Shown here: piece after piece, positions 8,559 to 18,662 of the stretch
Position numbering within the stretch: position 1 is the first letter of the stretch
Layout of the letters: every line of letters begins with the position of its first letter
Assembly: GCA_016188005.1 (NCBI GenBank)
Contig: JACPIQ010000086.1
Span: 1-64,000 of the forward strand
DNA length: 64,000 nt
Origin: Candidatus Rokuibacteriota bacterium
Lineage (GTDB): Bacteria > Methylomirabilota > Methylomirabilia > Rokubacteriales > CSP1-6
Direction: 5' to 3'
Notes under the pieces: model-generated
What the model was told of the DNA's origin: nothing
Database searches by the model: none
What the model saw: only the letters and a program-made list of their open reading frames with translations
Position numbers and translations under genes: made by a program

Positions 8559-8588
8559 ATGCTACCGGCGCCGGGCGAGCCAGGTCAA
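8559..8588 (-). promoter_or_regulatory. Promoter of the ABC transporter operon
   Basis: On the minus strand, TTGACC (8583-8588) and TAGCAT (8559-8564) are 18 nt apart, with 5/6 and 4/6 consensus matches. The predicted start falls around 8550-8553, within a few nucleotides of the dppB-type ATG at 8546, implying a near-leaderless transcript. It lies in the 55-nt gap after nrdR and separates the transporter from the upstream genes. Confidence 0.5.
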
Positions 8589-8601
8589 GGCGGCCCGGTG
8601 A

Positions 8602-9102
8602 TCAGCGGCGGGGAGCGCCCTTGACGGGCTTCGCGAGCTTGCCCTTCTCCCCGTCCTTGATGAGCCCCTTCACCTCGTCCATGAACTGCGAGATGTCCTT
8701 GAACTGGCGGTAGACGGAGGCGAAGCGGACATAGGCCACCTGGTCGAGCTTCTGGAGGTGCTCCATCACCAGTTCGCCGAGCTCCTTGCTCGTGATCTCC
8801 TTCTCGGCCCGCTCGTGGAGCCTGGCCTCGATCTCGGCCACCACGTCGTCCACCGCCTGGACTCCCACGGAGCGCTTCTCGCAAGCCTTGAGGATGGAAC
8901 CGCGGAGCTTCTGCCGGTCGAAGGACTCGCGCCGTCCGTCCCGCTTGACCACGTGCGGGAGCACGTCCTCGACGTACTCGTAGGTGGTGTAGCGGCGGTG
9001 ACACTTGAGACACTCGCGCCGGCGCCGGATGAACTCGCCGTCGCGTCCCACGCGCGAGTCCACCACCCGGTCCTCGCTGTGGCCGCAGAAGGGGCACTTC
9101 AT
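8602..9102 (-). CDS. nrdR: Transcriptional repressor NrdR
   Basis: NrdR is an ATP/dATP-sensing repressor of ribonucleotide reductase genes. The 166-residue protein has the N-terminal zinc ribbon (C3, C6, C31, C34: MKCPFC and CLKC) followed by the ATP-cone domain ([20 protein letters not shown], about residues 50-140). The C-terminal tail, [14 protein letters not shown], is basic. The ATG at 9102 overlaps the glyA stop (ATGA), so translation is likely coupled. glyA-nrdR adjacency is common in bacteria; no nrd gene is present in the window. Confidence 0.95.
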   Translation of the reverse strand: MKCPFCGHSEDRVVDSRVGRDGEFIRRRRECLKCHRRYTTYEYVEDVLPHVVKRDGRRESFDRQKLRGSILKACEKRSVGVQAVDDVVAEIEARLHERAEKEITSKELGELVMEHLQKLDQVAYVRFASVYRQFKDISQFMDEVKGLIKDGEKGKLAKPVKGAPRR

Positions 9103-10349
9103 GCGCGGAGGCGCTCGGCGTAGAGCGGGAAGTGGGCGGTGAGGCCCTGGACCTCGGCCCGCACCGCGGCCTCCACGGAGGCGTTGCCGAGATTGGTCAG
9201 GACCCGGTCCACCAGCGCCGCGATCTGGGCCATCTCCGGCTCCCGCATGCCGCGGGTGGTCACCGCGGGGGTCCCGACCCGGATCCCGCTGGTCACCATC
9301 GGGCTCTTGGTGTCGAAGGGGATACCGTTCTTGTTGACCGTGATCCACGCCCGGTCGAGGGCCTCCTGCGCCTCCTTGCCCGTGATCCCCTTGGGCGTGA
9401 GGTCCACCAGCATGAGGTGCGTGTCGGTGCCGCCCGAGACGAGGCGGTACCCGCGCCCCGCGAGGGCCTCGGCCAGCGCGCGGGCGTTGCGGACGATCTG
9501 CCCCTGGTAGCCGCGCCACTCGGGGCTCTGCGCCTCGCGGAAGGCCACGGCCTTGGCCGCGATGACGTGCATGAGCGGGCCGCCCTGGATGCCGGGAAGC
9601 ACGACCCGGTCCAGGGCCGCGGCATGCTGCGCCCGGCACATGACCATGCCGCCGCGAGGCCCGCGCAGCGTCTTGTGCGTCGTCGTGGTCACGAAGTCGG
9701 CGTACGGGATGGGCGAGGGGTGGAGGCCCGCCGCCACGAGGCCGGCTGGATGCGCGATGTCGGCCATGAGGGCCGCGCCCACCTCGTCGGCGACCTGGCG
9801 GAACGGCTGGAAGTCGATGGCCCGCGGGAAGGCCGACCCGCCGGCGATGATGAGCTTCGGGCGGTGCTGGCGCGCGAGGTCGCGCACCTGGTCGAGGTCG
9901 ATACGCTCTGTCTCGCGCGTCACGCCGTAGGCGACGATGCGGTAAAGCTTGCCGGAGAAGTTCAGCGGGTGGCCGGCCGTGAGGTGGCCGCCGTGAGCGA
10001 GGTTCGACCCGAGGACCGTGTCCCCGGGCTGGAGCAGCGTCATGTAGACCGCCATGTTGGCCTGGGAGCCCGAGTGCGGCTGCCCGTTGACGTGCTCCGC
10101 GCCGAAGAGCTCCTTGGCGCGCGCGATGGCCAGCTCCTCGGCGATGTCCACGATCTCGCAGCCACCGTAGTATCGCCGGCCCGGGTAGCCTTCGGCGTAC
10201 TTGTTGGTGAGGACGGAGCCCGTGGCCTCGAGCACGGCCTCGGAGACGAAGTTCTCGGAGGCGATCAACTCCAGGTTGCGCGCCTGCCGCTCCGTCTCCG
10301 CGCGGATGGCCTTGGCGACCTCCGGGTCCACCTGCTCGAGCCAGCCCAT
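9099..10349 (-). CDS. glyA: Serine hydroxymethyltransferase
   Basis: A PLP enzyme converting serine plus tetrahydrofolate to glycine plus 5,10-methylene-THF; it is the main source of one-carbon units for PurN and PurH encoded in this window. At 416 residues it is full length. The PLP lysine is K226 in [26 protein letters not shown] (27-37) and [15 protein letters not shown] (49-63) are diagnostic. The ATG at 10349 ([10 protein letters not shown]) is chosen; a GTG 15 nt upstream is an alternative. It lies 11 nt after rpiB and overlaps nrdR by 4 nt. Confidence 0.97.
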   Translation of the reverse strand: MGWLEQVDPEVAKAIRAETERQARNLELIASENFVSEAVLEATGSVLTNKYAEGYPGRRYYGGCEIVDIAEELAIARAKELFGAEHVNGQPHSGSQANMAVYMTLLQPGDTVLGSNLAHGGHLTAGHPLNFSGKLYRIVAYGVTRETERIDLDQVRDLARQHRPKLIIAGGSAFPRAIDFQPFRQVADEVGAALMADIAHPAGLVAAGLHPSPIPYADFVTTTTHKTLRGPRGGMVMCRAQHAAALDRVVLPGIQGGPLMHVIAAKAVAFREAQSPEWRGYQGQIVRNARALAEALAGRGYRLVSGGTDTHLMLVDLTPKGITGKEAQEALDRAWITVNKNGIPFDTKSPMVTSGIRVGTPAVTTRGMREPEMAQIAALVDRVLTNLGNASVEAAVRAEVQGLTAHFPLYAERLRA

Positions 10350-10360
10350 GTCCGCCCCCG

Positions 10361-10831
10361 TTACGCCTCGCCCGTCGCCCGGTCGGCATGGCGGCGCTCG
10401 ACGGCGGTGATCTTCTCCACGCGTCCGCTGTGGCGCCCGCCGGCGAAGCCGGTGTCGAGCCACACCTTGACGATCTCCAGCGCCATCTCCGCCCCCATCA
10501 GGCGGCCACCGAGAGCCAGCACGTTGGCGTCGTTGTGCTCACGGCTCATGCGGGCGGTGTAGAGATCGGCGCAGGCCGCCGCGCGAACGCCGGGGACCTT
10601 GTTGGCCGTGATAGCCATGCCGACGCCGGTGCCGCAGACGAGGATGCCGCGCTCCACCTTGCCGACCGCCACCGCCTCGGCCACCTGGGCGGCGTAGTCC
10701 GGGTAGTCCACCGCGTCGGGGGAGTGGGTGCCGAAGTCGAGCACGGGCCGGCCCTGGTCGATGAGCCAGGCCTTGAGGGCTTCCTTCAGCTCCCAGCCCG
10801 CGTGATCGGCCCCCAGGGCAACGGCGCTCAT
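10361..10831 (-). CDS. rpiB: Ribose-5-phosphate isomerase B
   Basis: RpiB interconverts ribose-5-phosphate and ribulose-5-phosphate and so supplies PRPP for the purine genes. The 156-residue protein has GADHAG (7-12), the catalytic cysteine C66 in LVCGTGVGM, and the conserved [14 protein letters not shown]. The family also includes galactose-6-phosphate isomerase LacAB, but the context (glyA, nrdR, purines) favours RpiB. The rpiB-glyA-nrdR order is seen in many genomes. Confidence 0.95.
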   Translation of the reverse strand: MSAVALGADHAGWELKEALKAWLIDQGRPVLDFGTHSPDAVDYPDYAAQVAEAVAVGKVERGILVCGTGVGMAITANKVPGVRAAACADLYTARMSREHNDANVLALGGRLMGAEMALEIVKVWLDTGFAGGRHSGRVEKITAVERRHADRATGEA

Positions 10832-10866
10832 CGCGGCCCAACGTTACGCTCCGTCGCGGGCGGGTG

Positions 10867-11109
10867 TCAAGCGGCCCCCACATCTTGTGCGCGGGGGGCC
10901 TTCCCCCGAGGCCATGCCCTCGGCGCAGGGCCCACGCACCTGCGCCAGATGGGATCGACCAGGCCGGGGGCGCCCGCCCCGCCGAGGTCGATCGCCGGCA
11001 AGTCGTCGAGCGGGGGCGGGCGGAGGCGGATCTCCAGCCCGACCGTCGCGGCGACGGTGACGAGGAGCGAGGCGGCGCCGACGAGTCGTCTGGCGAGGGA
11101 GCTCCTCAC
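10867..11109 (-). CDS. Small hypothetical membrane-anchored or secreted protein (80 aa)
   Basis: A GTG-started ORF whose start overlaps the stop of the upstream MFS gene (GTGA), the same coupling used by neighbouring genes. The product has a basic N-terminus followed by a hydrophobic stretch (LVGAASLLVTVAATVGLEI, residues 9-27), then a Pro/Leu-rich tail with DPIWRRCVGPAP. This looks like a signal anchor with a short periplasmic part. I recognise no family. The overlap and codon pattern support it as real, but a non-coding 3' region cannot be excluded. Confidence 0.5.
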   Translation of the reverse strand: MRSSLARRLVGAASLLVTVAATVGLEIRLRPPPLDDLPAIDLGGAGAPGLVDPIWRRCVGPAPRAWPRGKAPRAQDVGAA

Positions 11110-12392
11110 GGGCCCGTCGAGGCCGGCGCTGCGTGCGCGGGCGCGTGAGTGGGGCCCCCCGCCCGGACCCCGCGCAGGAGGCCCAGACCCGCCAGGAAGA
11201 ACACGCCGATCGCGACGATGGCGATGCGCTGGTTGCCGCCGGTGAGCCGGGAGGCCAGGCCGAACACCATCGGGCCGAAGACGGCCGCGGCCTTGCCGCA
11301 GAGCGCGTAGAAGCCGAACAGCTCCGCCTCCTGGCCCGGCGGGATGAGCGTCGCCATGAACGTGCGGCTGGCAGCCTGGATGGCGCCGAGCCCCGTGCCC
11401 GCCACGATGGCCAGAATGAAGAACTGTGCCTTGGTCTGGACGACGTAGGCCGCCACCACCACGACGCACCACTGGACGAGCGTGCAGGTCACGACGAACT
11501 TGGGGCCCCTGAGGTCGGTGGGGCGCCCCCACGCCCATGCCCCTCCGAGCGCTGTGAGCTGCACCACGAAGTAGAGGAGGATCACCTCGGTGGTGGAGAA
11601 GCCGAGCGTGTGCCCCGCGAACACCGCGGAGAAGTACACCACCGTGTTGACGCCGTCTTCGAAGAAGAGGTAGGCGAGGAGGAACCGGCGCAGGTCGGGC
11701 ATCCGCGCGATGCGTCGCAGGGTGGCCTGGGTGCGCGTGAAGCCAACCCCCACGGCCTCGCGGAGGCTCAGCGCGCCCGGCCGATCGCCGGGCAGCCACA
11801 CGAAGGCGGGGATGGCGAAGGCACCGAAGAGCGCCGCCGCGGACAGGAAGGCGCCGGCGTAGCTTCCCCGGAGGGCGAAGGGCAGCGCCGCGCCGAGCGC
11901 CACGGCCGAGCCCAGGTAGCCCACGGCGAAGCCGTACGCCGACAGTCTGCCCTGACGCTGGCGGGGCGCGAGGCCGGGCAGGTAGGCGTTGTAGTAGACG
12001 ATGGCGGCCTCGAAGCCCACCGTCCCGATCACAGCCAGGACCCATCCCCGGAGCACGTCGCCGGGCCCCACCGTGGCCATGAGCGCCGTCGCCGCCACGC
12101 TCGCATACGTCAGGATGAACAGGAAGCGCTTCCGCAGGCCGGTGTGGTCGGCGATGGCGCCCATGGGGGGCGCCGACAGCGCCACGAGGACCATGGAGGT
12201 GGTCACCGAGAGGCCCCACCAGAAATCCCCTTCGCCCCGCTCGTTCCCCACCACCGCCAGCGCATAGTACTTGGAGTACACGGTGGCGGGGATCACGGCG
12301 ACGAAGGCCGAGTTGGCGAAGTCGTAGAGCGTCCAGGCGACGACGGCGCGCCGGTTTGCCGCGGTTCTCGTCCCGCCCGACGCGCTGGTCAC
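11106..12392 (-). CDS. MFS transporter, UMF1 (Atg22-like) family
   Basis: This 428-residue membrane protein has about 12 hydrophobic segments. Its N-terminal VVAWTLYDFANSAFVAVI is the hallmark of the UMF1/Atg22-like MFS branch (W-x-L-Y-D-F-A-N-S-A-F). The loop ADHTGLRKRFL corresponds to the MFS inter-helix 2-3 motif. A role in amino-acid or metabolite efflux is suggested by the family, but the substrate is unknown. It starts at GTG 12392, overlapping the stop of the beta-CASP nuclease by 4 nt. Confidence 0.88.
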   Translation of the reverse strand: MTSASGGTRTAANRRAVVAWTLYDFANSAFVAVIPATVYSKYYALAVVGNERGEGDFWWGLSVTTSMVLVALSAPPMGAIADHTGLRKRFLFILTYASVAATALMATVGPGDVLRGWVLAVIGTVGFEAAIVYYNAYLPGLAPRQRQGRLSAYGFAVGYLGSAVALGAALPFALRGSYAGAFLSAAALFGAFAIPAFVWLPGDRPGALSLREAVGVGFTRTQATLRRIARMPDLRRFLLAYLFFEDGVNTVVYFSAVFAGHTLGFSTTEVILLYFVVQLTALGGAWAWGRPTDLRGPKFVVTCTLVQWCVVVVAAYVVQTKAQFFILAIVAGTGLGAIQAASRTFMATLIPPGQEAELFGFYALCGKAAAVFGPMVFGLASRLTGGNQRIAIVAIGVFFLAGLGLLRGVRAGGPTHAPAHAAPASTGP

Positions 12393-13965
12393 GGGAGCGG
12401 CACCCGCTGGCCGTCCCGGGCCACCTCGACCGTCCAGCCGCGCTCCCGCCGGATGGCCTCGCGCAGGGCCTCGGCCGCCTCCGGCTCGCCGTGCACCACG
12501 TAGGTCATGGCGGGCGGACGCCGGAAGCCGCCGAGCCACCGGAGGATCTCGCTCCGGTCCGCGTGGGCCGAGTACGCGTCGCTGGTCAGGATCGTCGCCC
12601 GCACCGGCACCATCTCGCCGAGCAGCTTGACCTCGCGGACGCCGTCGCGGAGCAGCCGCCCGCGCGTCCCGGCCGCCTGGTAGCCCACGAAGAGCACCGT
12701 GGTCGCCGGCGCCGGCAGCAGGCGCCGCAGGTGGTGCAGGATGCGCCCGCCCGTGGCCATGCCGCTGCCGGCGATGATGATGCCGGGCCCGTCCACGGCG
12801 TTGAGCCGCTTGGAGTCCTCCACGGACCGCGCCAGGTGGAAGCGCCGCGGCGCGAAGGGGCGCTTGCCGGCGGCCTCGGCGCCGCGGAGCGCCGTGTCGT
12901 GCTCCTCGGGATGGCGCGCGTAGATGGCCGTCGCCTCGATGGCCATGGGGCTGTCGAGGTACACCGGCAGCGAGGGGATGCGCCCGGCCTCCTCCAGCTC
13001 GCGCAGCGTGTAGAGCAGCTCCTGGGAGCGCCCCACGGCGAAGGCCGGGACGAGGAGCCAGCCGCGATGGCGGGTCGCTCGCTCGACGGCCTCCGCGATC
13101 CCGGCGGCGCGGTCGCCGTCGGGGTGGAGCCGGTCGCCGTAGGTGGACTCCACCAGGAGCACGTCGGCCTCGGCCACGGGGTCCGGATCGCGCAAGATGG
13201 GCACGGTGTAGCGTCCCAGATCGCCCGAGAAGACGACCACCCGCCCTCCGGCGGAGACCTCCACGAGCCCGGCGCCGAGGATGTGGCCGGCTGGCAGGAA
13301 GCGGGCCCGGACCGGGCGCGCTGGCTGGAAGGGCTCACCGAACTGCACGGTGCGGATCAGCTGGAGCGCGCGCCGGGCATCCTCCGTGGTGAAGAGCGGC
13401 AGCGCAGGCGCGTGGCGGGAGGTCTTGTGGCGGTTGGCGAAGGCCGCCTCCTCCTCCTGGAGGCTCGCGGCGTCGGGCAGCATGACGGCCAGCAGATCGG
13501 CCGTGCCGCGGGTGCAGAACACGGGTCCCGTGAAGCCCGAGCGCACGAGCCGCGGCAGATAGCCCGCGTGGTCGATGTGGGCGTGGCTGAGGAGGACCGC
13601 ACCCAGGCGCGCCGGGTCCACGGGGGGCGGCTGCCAGTTGCGCAGGCGCAGCTCCTTGAGCCCCTGGAAGAGGCCGCAGTCCAGGAGCAGGCGTGCGCCG
13701 CCGGCCTCCAGGAGATGCTTGGAGCCGGTGACCGTGCCGGCGGCGCCGAGGAAGGTGAGATGGCCGGTTCTTCCATCTCGCTTGAACGTGGAGGACTCCG
13801 GGTGGCGGTTGGGCCTCTTCGCGCCTCTGGCGCTTTCTCCATCTCGCTTGAATGTGGAGGACGTCGGGTGGCGGTTGGGCCTCTTCGCGCCTCCGGCGCT
13901 TTCTCCATCTCGCTTGAATGTGGAGGACTTCGGGTGGCGGTTGGGCCTCTTCGCGCCTCCGGCGC

Positions 13966-13969
<4 letters not shown>
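12389..13969 (-). CDS. MBL-fold/beta-CASP RNA-processing exonuclease-like protein with N-terminal repeats
   Basis: The core (from about residue 69) is a metallo-beta-lactamase fold with the zinc motif HAHIDH (129-134), the DCGLFQG strand, the beta-CASP region (SPMAIEAT, SGSGMATGGR-like AGSGMATGGRILHH) and the final VHGEPE motif. These resemble CPSF73/Ysh1-type nucleases, which cut or trim RNA. Residues 1-67 are three near-identical 22-residue units (GAKRPNRHPxSSTFKRDGES) encoded by a 66-bp tandem repeat; such an extension is not part of the family. The ATG at 13969 overlaps the thiI stop (ATGA), and no later in-frame ATG precedes the core. The product is 526 residues in all. Confidence 0.88.
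13772..13965. repeat. 66-bp tandem repeat, three copies, within the beta-CASP gene
   Basis: Copies start at 13772, 13838 and 13904, each opening TCCATCTCGCTTGAA on the plus strand. The last copy is about 62 nt and ends at the start codon of the nuclease gene. Differences are a handful of substitutions, so amplification looks recent. The 66-nt unit keeps the reading frame (22 codons). There are no spacers between copies. Confidence 0.93.
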
Positions 13970-15206
<1,237 letters not shown>

Positions 15207-15207
<1 letters not shown>

Positions 15208-15338
15208 CACGCCTCCGACTGGGGCGGCCGCGGGTGCTTCGGGCGCCGCTGGTAGACGGTCTTGGGGACTTCCACCTTGGGCGGCTTGCGCGGCATCGGC
15301 TTGCGCACGCGCGCATGCACCGGCTTCCGGCGTGGCAT
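15207..15338 (-). CDS. Small basic hypothetical protein (43 aa) upstream of thiI
   Basis: The ORF encodes a Pro-, Arg- and Lys-rich peptide beginning MPRRKPVHARVRKPMPRK and ending in a TGA that overlaps the thiI start (TGATG). The close coupling and the GGAGG site inside its 3' end that serves thiI suggest it is translated. The composition resembles small RNA-binding or ribosome-associated proteins, but no family is recognisable. It starts 7 nt after the preceding 269-residue gene. Confidence 0.45.
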
Positions 15339-15345
15339 GGTGCCG

Positions 15346-16155
15346 TCAGTATAACGCGCCGGGGCAGGTGCTCACCCGCGCCTCGCGCCCGGCTGCCTTG
15401 TACATCTTCACGCCGCCCCAGGGGTGACCGGCGACCCCGTCGTGGAGCGCCCAGCTCCTCCCGCGCACCGTGCGCGCGGCTTGCGGCTGCCGGAACGCCG
15501 ACGAGCCGTCGAGCCGCGCGGCGAGCTCGCCGCCGGGGGCGAAGCTCTCGTGAATGCCCTCCATGATCTCGCGCCCCATGAGGTACCCGCAGCCGTGGCG
15601 CTCGTAGAGGATGGCCGAGTGGTAGAAGAGCGGGTCGATCAGGTAGATCTCCTTGCCGATGAGGGAGCAGAACCGCTCCATCGCCTCGAGCACCTGCGCC
15701 AGCATGCGCAGTCCGCGGCGCACCTGCCCGGGTGCCAGCCCGTCCCGCAGGGCACGCAGCTCCTCGGGCAGGTTGCGCGAGGCCGTGCCGAAGAGGGTAT
15801 CGAGCCCGTCCTGGTCGCGGTCGATCGCATAGCGCGACGCCGCGGGATCGTTGATCTGCACGAAGGCGAGCTCGGGCACGGAGAGCGAGGACATCTCCAC
15901 GTCCACGAGGAGCGCCGGGTCGCGGTCCTCCTCGGTCGCGCGCACCTCCACGCGCACCCAGGACTGGTCCCCGGGCGCCGTGACACGGACCAGTCGCGTC
16001 CCGTCCGGCCCGCAGAGCGTGGCGGGATCGATCTGGAAGCGCCGGAGGAGGTCGTCCGGGACGAGGCGCAGGTAGGGCGCGTGGAGCACCTCGCGCGGCA
16101 GCGCGTTGATCTCCTGGATCGAGCCGAGGCCGAGCCCCTCGACGCGGGCATCCAC
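15346..16155 (-). CDS. Conserved-looking hypothetical protein (269 aa)
   Basis: I do not recognise this protein. It has no signal peptide or membrane segment and mixed alpha/beta composition. Features visible are an N-terminal ALPREVLHAPYLRLVPDDLL, a central acidic stretch with EMSSLSVPELAFVQINDPAA, a D-R-D-Q-D-G-L-D motif, and a C-terminal IDPLFYHSAILYERHGCGYL followed by GREIMEGIHESFAPGG. The tail ends in GHPWGGVKMYKA. The GTG at 16155 starts 1 nt after the mobA stop; coding quality is good throughout. Proximity to mobA and thiI hints at cofactor or sulfur metabolism, but this is only context. Confidence 0.75.
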   Translation of the reverse strand: MDARVEGLGLGSIQEINALPREVLHAPYLRLVPDDLLRRFQIDPATLCGPDGTRLVRVTAPGDQSWVRVEVRATEEDRDPALLVDVEMSSLSVPELAFVQINDPAASRYAIDRDQDGLDTLFGTASRNLPEELRALRDGLAPGQVRRGLRMLAQVLEAMERFCSLIGKEIYLIDPLFYHSAILYERHGCGYLMGREIMEGIHESFAPGGELAARLDGSSAFRQPQAARTVRGRSWALHDGVAGHPWGGVKMYKAAGREARVSTCPGALY

Positions 16156-16156
16156 C

Positions 16157-16759
16157 CTATCGCGCCTCGGCGGAGCCGGCCAGGGCCCGCGCGCGGGCCA
16201 GGTCCTCCGGCGTGTTGACATTCAGGAAGATGGTGCTGGGGTCACCCAGGCGCGCGATCTCCGGCTCGGTGACCGCCAGTACCCGCACCTCGTCGAAGAA
16301 GCCGACGATCTTCAGCCGGCCGGCGCGGAGCCGGCGCTCCATCGGCGCGAGGCAAGCCTTGGCGTAGCAGGCATGGAGCGTCTCCCACTGCCCGCCGATC
16401 TGCGGGATGACCACGTCCGCCTCGCCGGCGCGCGACGTGACGAGGCGTGCCACCTCTTCCGAGAGGAAGGGCATGTCGCAGGCGACGGTGAAGGCGGCAT
16501 CCCCGGGCGCGGCCGCGAGCCCAGAGTAGATGCCGCCGAGGGAGCCGTGGTCGGGAAAGACGTCGGGCACCATGGGCAGGCCCAGGTGGGCGTACACCTC
16601 GGGCGTGTTGGTGACGATCAGCACCTCCCCGGTCACGGCCCGCACCACGCCCAGCGCGCGCTCGATGATGGGGCGCCCGCCCAGCGGGAGCAGCGCCTTG
16701 GGCTGCCCGCCCATGCGCGTGCTCTTGCCGCCCGCCTGGATCACGCCCGTGACACGCAT
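16157..16759 (-). CDS. mobA: Molybdenum cofactor guanylyltransferase MobA
   Basis: MobA attaches GMP to Mo-molybdopterin. The 200-residue protein has the nucleotidyltransferase signature AGGKSTRMGGQPKALLPLGG (9-28), the metal-binding DMPFLS, and the C-terminal FLNVNTPEDLARA, all typical of the family. MobA implies that molybdoenzymes of the bis-MGD type exist in this organism, though no other moa/moe gene is in the window. It starts 5 nt after tsaC. The closest alternative is the CTP-using MocA branch. Confidence 0.9.
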   Translation of the reverse strand: MRVTGVIQAGGKSTRMGGQPKALLPLGGRPIIERALGVVRAVTGEVLIVTNTPEVYAHLGLPMVPDVFPDHGSLGGIYSGLAAAPGDAAFTVACDMPFLSEEVARLVTSRAGEADVVIPQIGGQWETLHACYAKACLAPMERRLRAGRLKIVGFFDEVRVLAVTEPEIARLGDPSTIFLNVNTPEDLARARALAGSAEAR

Positions 16760-16764
16760 GGCTG

Positions 16765-17373
16765 TCAGATGACCACCGGCCCGGGGCGCAGCAGCCGGGG
16801 CGGCCACACGGTGCAGTCGGCGATCGTGGACCCGGTCCCGCCGGCGGTTGGCCCGCCGTCGACGATCAGGTCGAGCTGCCCGGGAAAGTGTGCGCGCACG
16901 GCCCGGGCCGTGGTGGCCGGCTCGCCGCCGCTGGGGTTGGCGCTGGGCGCCGTGACAGGGAGTGCCGCGGCGCGAACGAGGCCCAGCGCCACCGGATGGC
17001 CTGGCACTCTCACGCCCAGGGTTCCCGTCCCGGCGGTGAGCGCGGCGGGCACCGCGGGTGCCGCGCGCAGCACGAGTGTGAGCGGGCCGGGCCAGTGGCG
17101 CGCCATGAGCCTGCGCGCGCCCTCCGGGATCTCGACGCAGAGCGCCTCCACTCGCTCGGCCGAGTCCACCAGCACGAGCAGGGGCTTGGACTCGGCGCGG
17201 CCCTTGGCACAGAAGACCCGCGCCACCGCCGCCGCGTTGAGGGCGTCGGCGCCGAGACCATAGAAGCTCTCGGTGGGAAAGGCCACGAGGCCGCCGGACT
17301 TGAGCACGGCCGCCGCCTCGTCGAGCACGGCCGGCTCGGGAGATCGTGGGGCCACCACGAGGAGCCGGGTCAC
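16765..17373 (-). CDS. tsaC: Threonylcarbamoyl-AMP synthase (TsaC/Sua5 family)
   Basis: The enzyme makes threonylcarbamoyl-AMP from threonine, bicarbonate and ATP, the first step of t6A tRNA modification. It is 202 residues, the TsaC (YrdC-only) length. Motifs are GGLVAFPTESFYGLGADA (28-45), CAKGRAESKPLLVLV (55-69) and TAPSANPSGG (141-150). The GTG at 17373 overlaps the purD stop (GTGA). It complements tsaB at the left end. Confidence 0.93.
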   Translation of the reverse strand: MTRLLVVAPRSPEPAVLDEAAAVLKSGGLVAFPTESFYGLGADALNAAAVARVFCAKGRAESKPLLVLVDSAERVEALCVEIPEGARRLMARHWPGPLTLVLRAAPAVPAALTAGTGTLGVRVPGHPVALGLVRAAALPVTAPSANPSGGEPATTARAVRAHFPGQLDLIVDGGPTAGGTGSTIADCTVWPPRLLRPGPVVI

Positions 17374-18662
17374 CGGAGCTCCTGCCGGGCGAGCGCTCGC
17401 CGACCGATGTCCCGGCGGAAGTGCGCCCCGTCGAAGCGGATGCGCGCCGCGGCGGCATAGGCGCGCGCGACGGCCTCGCGGATGTCGTGGCCGAGGGCCT
17501 GCACGCCGAGCACACGGCCGCCGGCGGTGACGAGCCGGCCCGCGCGGAGCGCGGTTCCCGCGTGGAACACCTGCACGCCCTCGGCGTCTGGCAGGGACCC
17601 GGCGGGGTCCAGGCCGGAGATCTCGCGCCCCGTCTCGTAATGACCCGGGTAGCCGCCGGAGGCCATCACGACGCATGCCGACGCCTCCGCGCGCCAGCGG
17701 ATGGCGGCCGGCAGCCCGTGCCCACGGGCCACGGCCTCGAGGAGCGGCAGGAGGTCCTCGTCGAGTCGTGGCAGGATCGCCTGGCACTCGGGATCGCCGA
17801 AGCGGCAGTTGAACTCCACCACGCGCGGGCCGTCACCGGTAATCATGAGCCCCACGAAGAGCACGCCGCTGTACGGCGTGCCCTCCTTCGCCATGGCGGC
17901 GATGGTGGGCCGCACGATCTCGGCCATGACCCTGGCGGTCATCGCCTCGTCGATCACCGGCGCCGGCGAGTAGGCCCCCATGCCCCCCGTGTTGGGCCCC
18001 CGGTCGTCGTCGAAGACCGTCTTGTGGTCCTGGGCGGCCACCAGCGGCAGCACGGCGGCGCCGTCGGAGAGCGCGAAGAACGAGGCCTCCTCGCCCGCCA
18101 CGAACTCCTCCACGACGAGACGGAGCCCGGCCTCGCCGAAGGCACGCTCCTCGAGGCAGCGCGCCACCGCGCGGTCGGCCTCCTCCAGGCTCCGGCAGAC
18201 GATGGCGCCCTTGCCCGCGGCGAGCCCGTCGGCCTTGACCACCAGCGGAGCCCCCAGCTCCCGGCAGTAAGCGCGCGCAGGCGCCGGGGCGTCGAAGACG
18301 CGGAAGGGCGCGGTGGGGATGCCGTGGCGAGCCATGAGCGCCTTGGCGAAGGCCTTGCTGCTCTCGAGGCGCGCGGCTGCGGCGCCGGGGCCGAAGACGG
18401 GAAAACCCACCGCCCGCAGGCGATCCCCGAGTCCGGCCGCCAGCGGCGCCTCGGGCCCCACGACCACGAGCTCCGGACTCTCCGCCACCGCCAGCGCCAC
18501 CAGTTCCTCCACGGCCGTATCGCGCACGGGCACGCAGCGGCCATGCTGCGCGATGCCGGGGTTCCCCGGCGCGACCACGAGCCCGCTCAGCCGGGGGCTC
18601 CGGGCAATGGCCCAGGCGAGGGCGTGCTCGCGCCCGCCCCCACCCACCACGAGCACCTTCAT
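17370..18662 (-). CDS. purD: Phosphoribosylamine-glycine ligase
   Basis: PurD is the second enzyme of de novo purine synthesis and joins glycine to phosphoribosylamine using ATP. The 430-residue protein has the N-terminal VLVVGGGGREHALAW, the ATP-grasp loop VKADGLAAGKGAIV, the signature FDDDRGPNTGGMGAYSPAP and the metal site VVEFNCRFGDPECQ. The ATG at 18662 overlaps the stop of the MerR/TPR gene (ATGA). Confidence 0.97.
   Translation of the reverse strand: MKVLVVGGGGREHALAWAIARSPRLSGLVVAPGNPGIAQHGRCVPVRDTAVEELVALAVAESPELVVVGPEAPLAAGLGDRLRAVGFPVFGPGAAAARLESSKAFAKALMARHGIPTAPFRVFDAPAPARAYCRELGAPLVVKADGLAAGKGAIVCRSLEEADRAVARCLEERAFGEAGLRLVVEEFVAGEEASFFALSDGAAVLPLVAAQDHKTVFDDDRGPNTGGMGAYSPAPVIDEAMTARVMAEIVRPTIAAMAKEGTPYSGVLFVGLMITGDGPRVVEFNCRFGDPECQAILPRLDEDLLPLLEAVARGHGLPAAIRWRAEASACVVMASGGYPGHYETGREISGLDPAGSLPDAEGVQVFHAGTALRAGRLVTAGGRVLGVQALGHDIREAVARAYAAAARIRFDGAHFRRDIGRRALARQELR

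Noticed and set aside
15347-15353. TTATACT as a -10 box for the small ORF/thiI
   Set aside because: It lies in the last codons of the preceding gene, has no -35 partner, and that gene is close enough for read-through.
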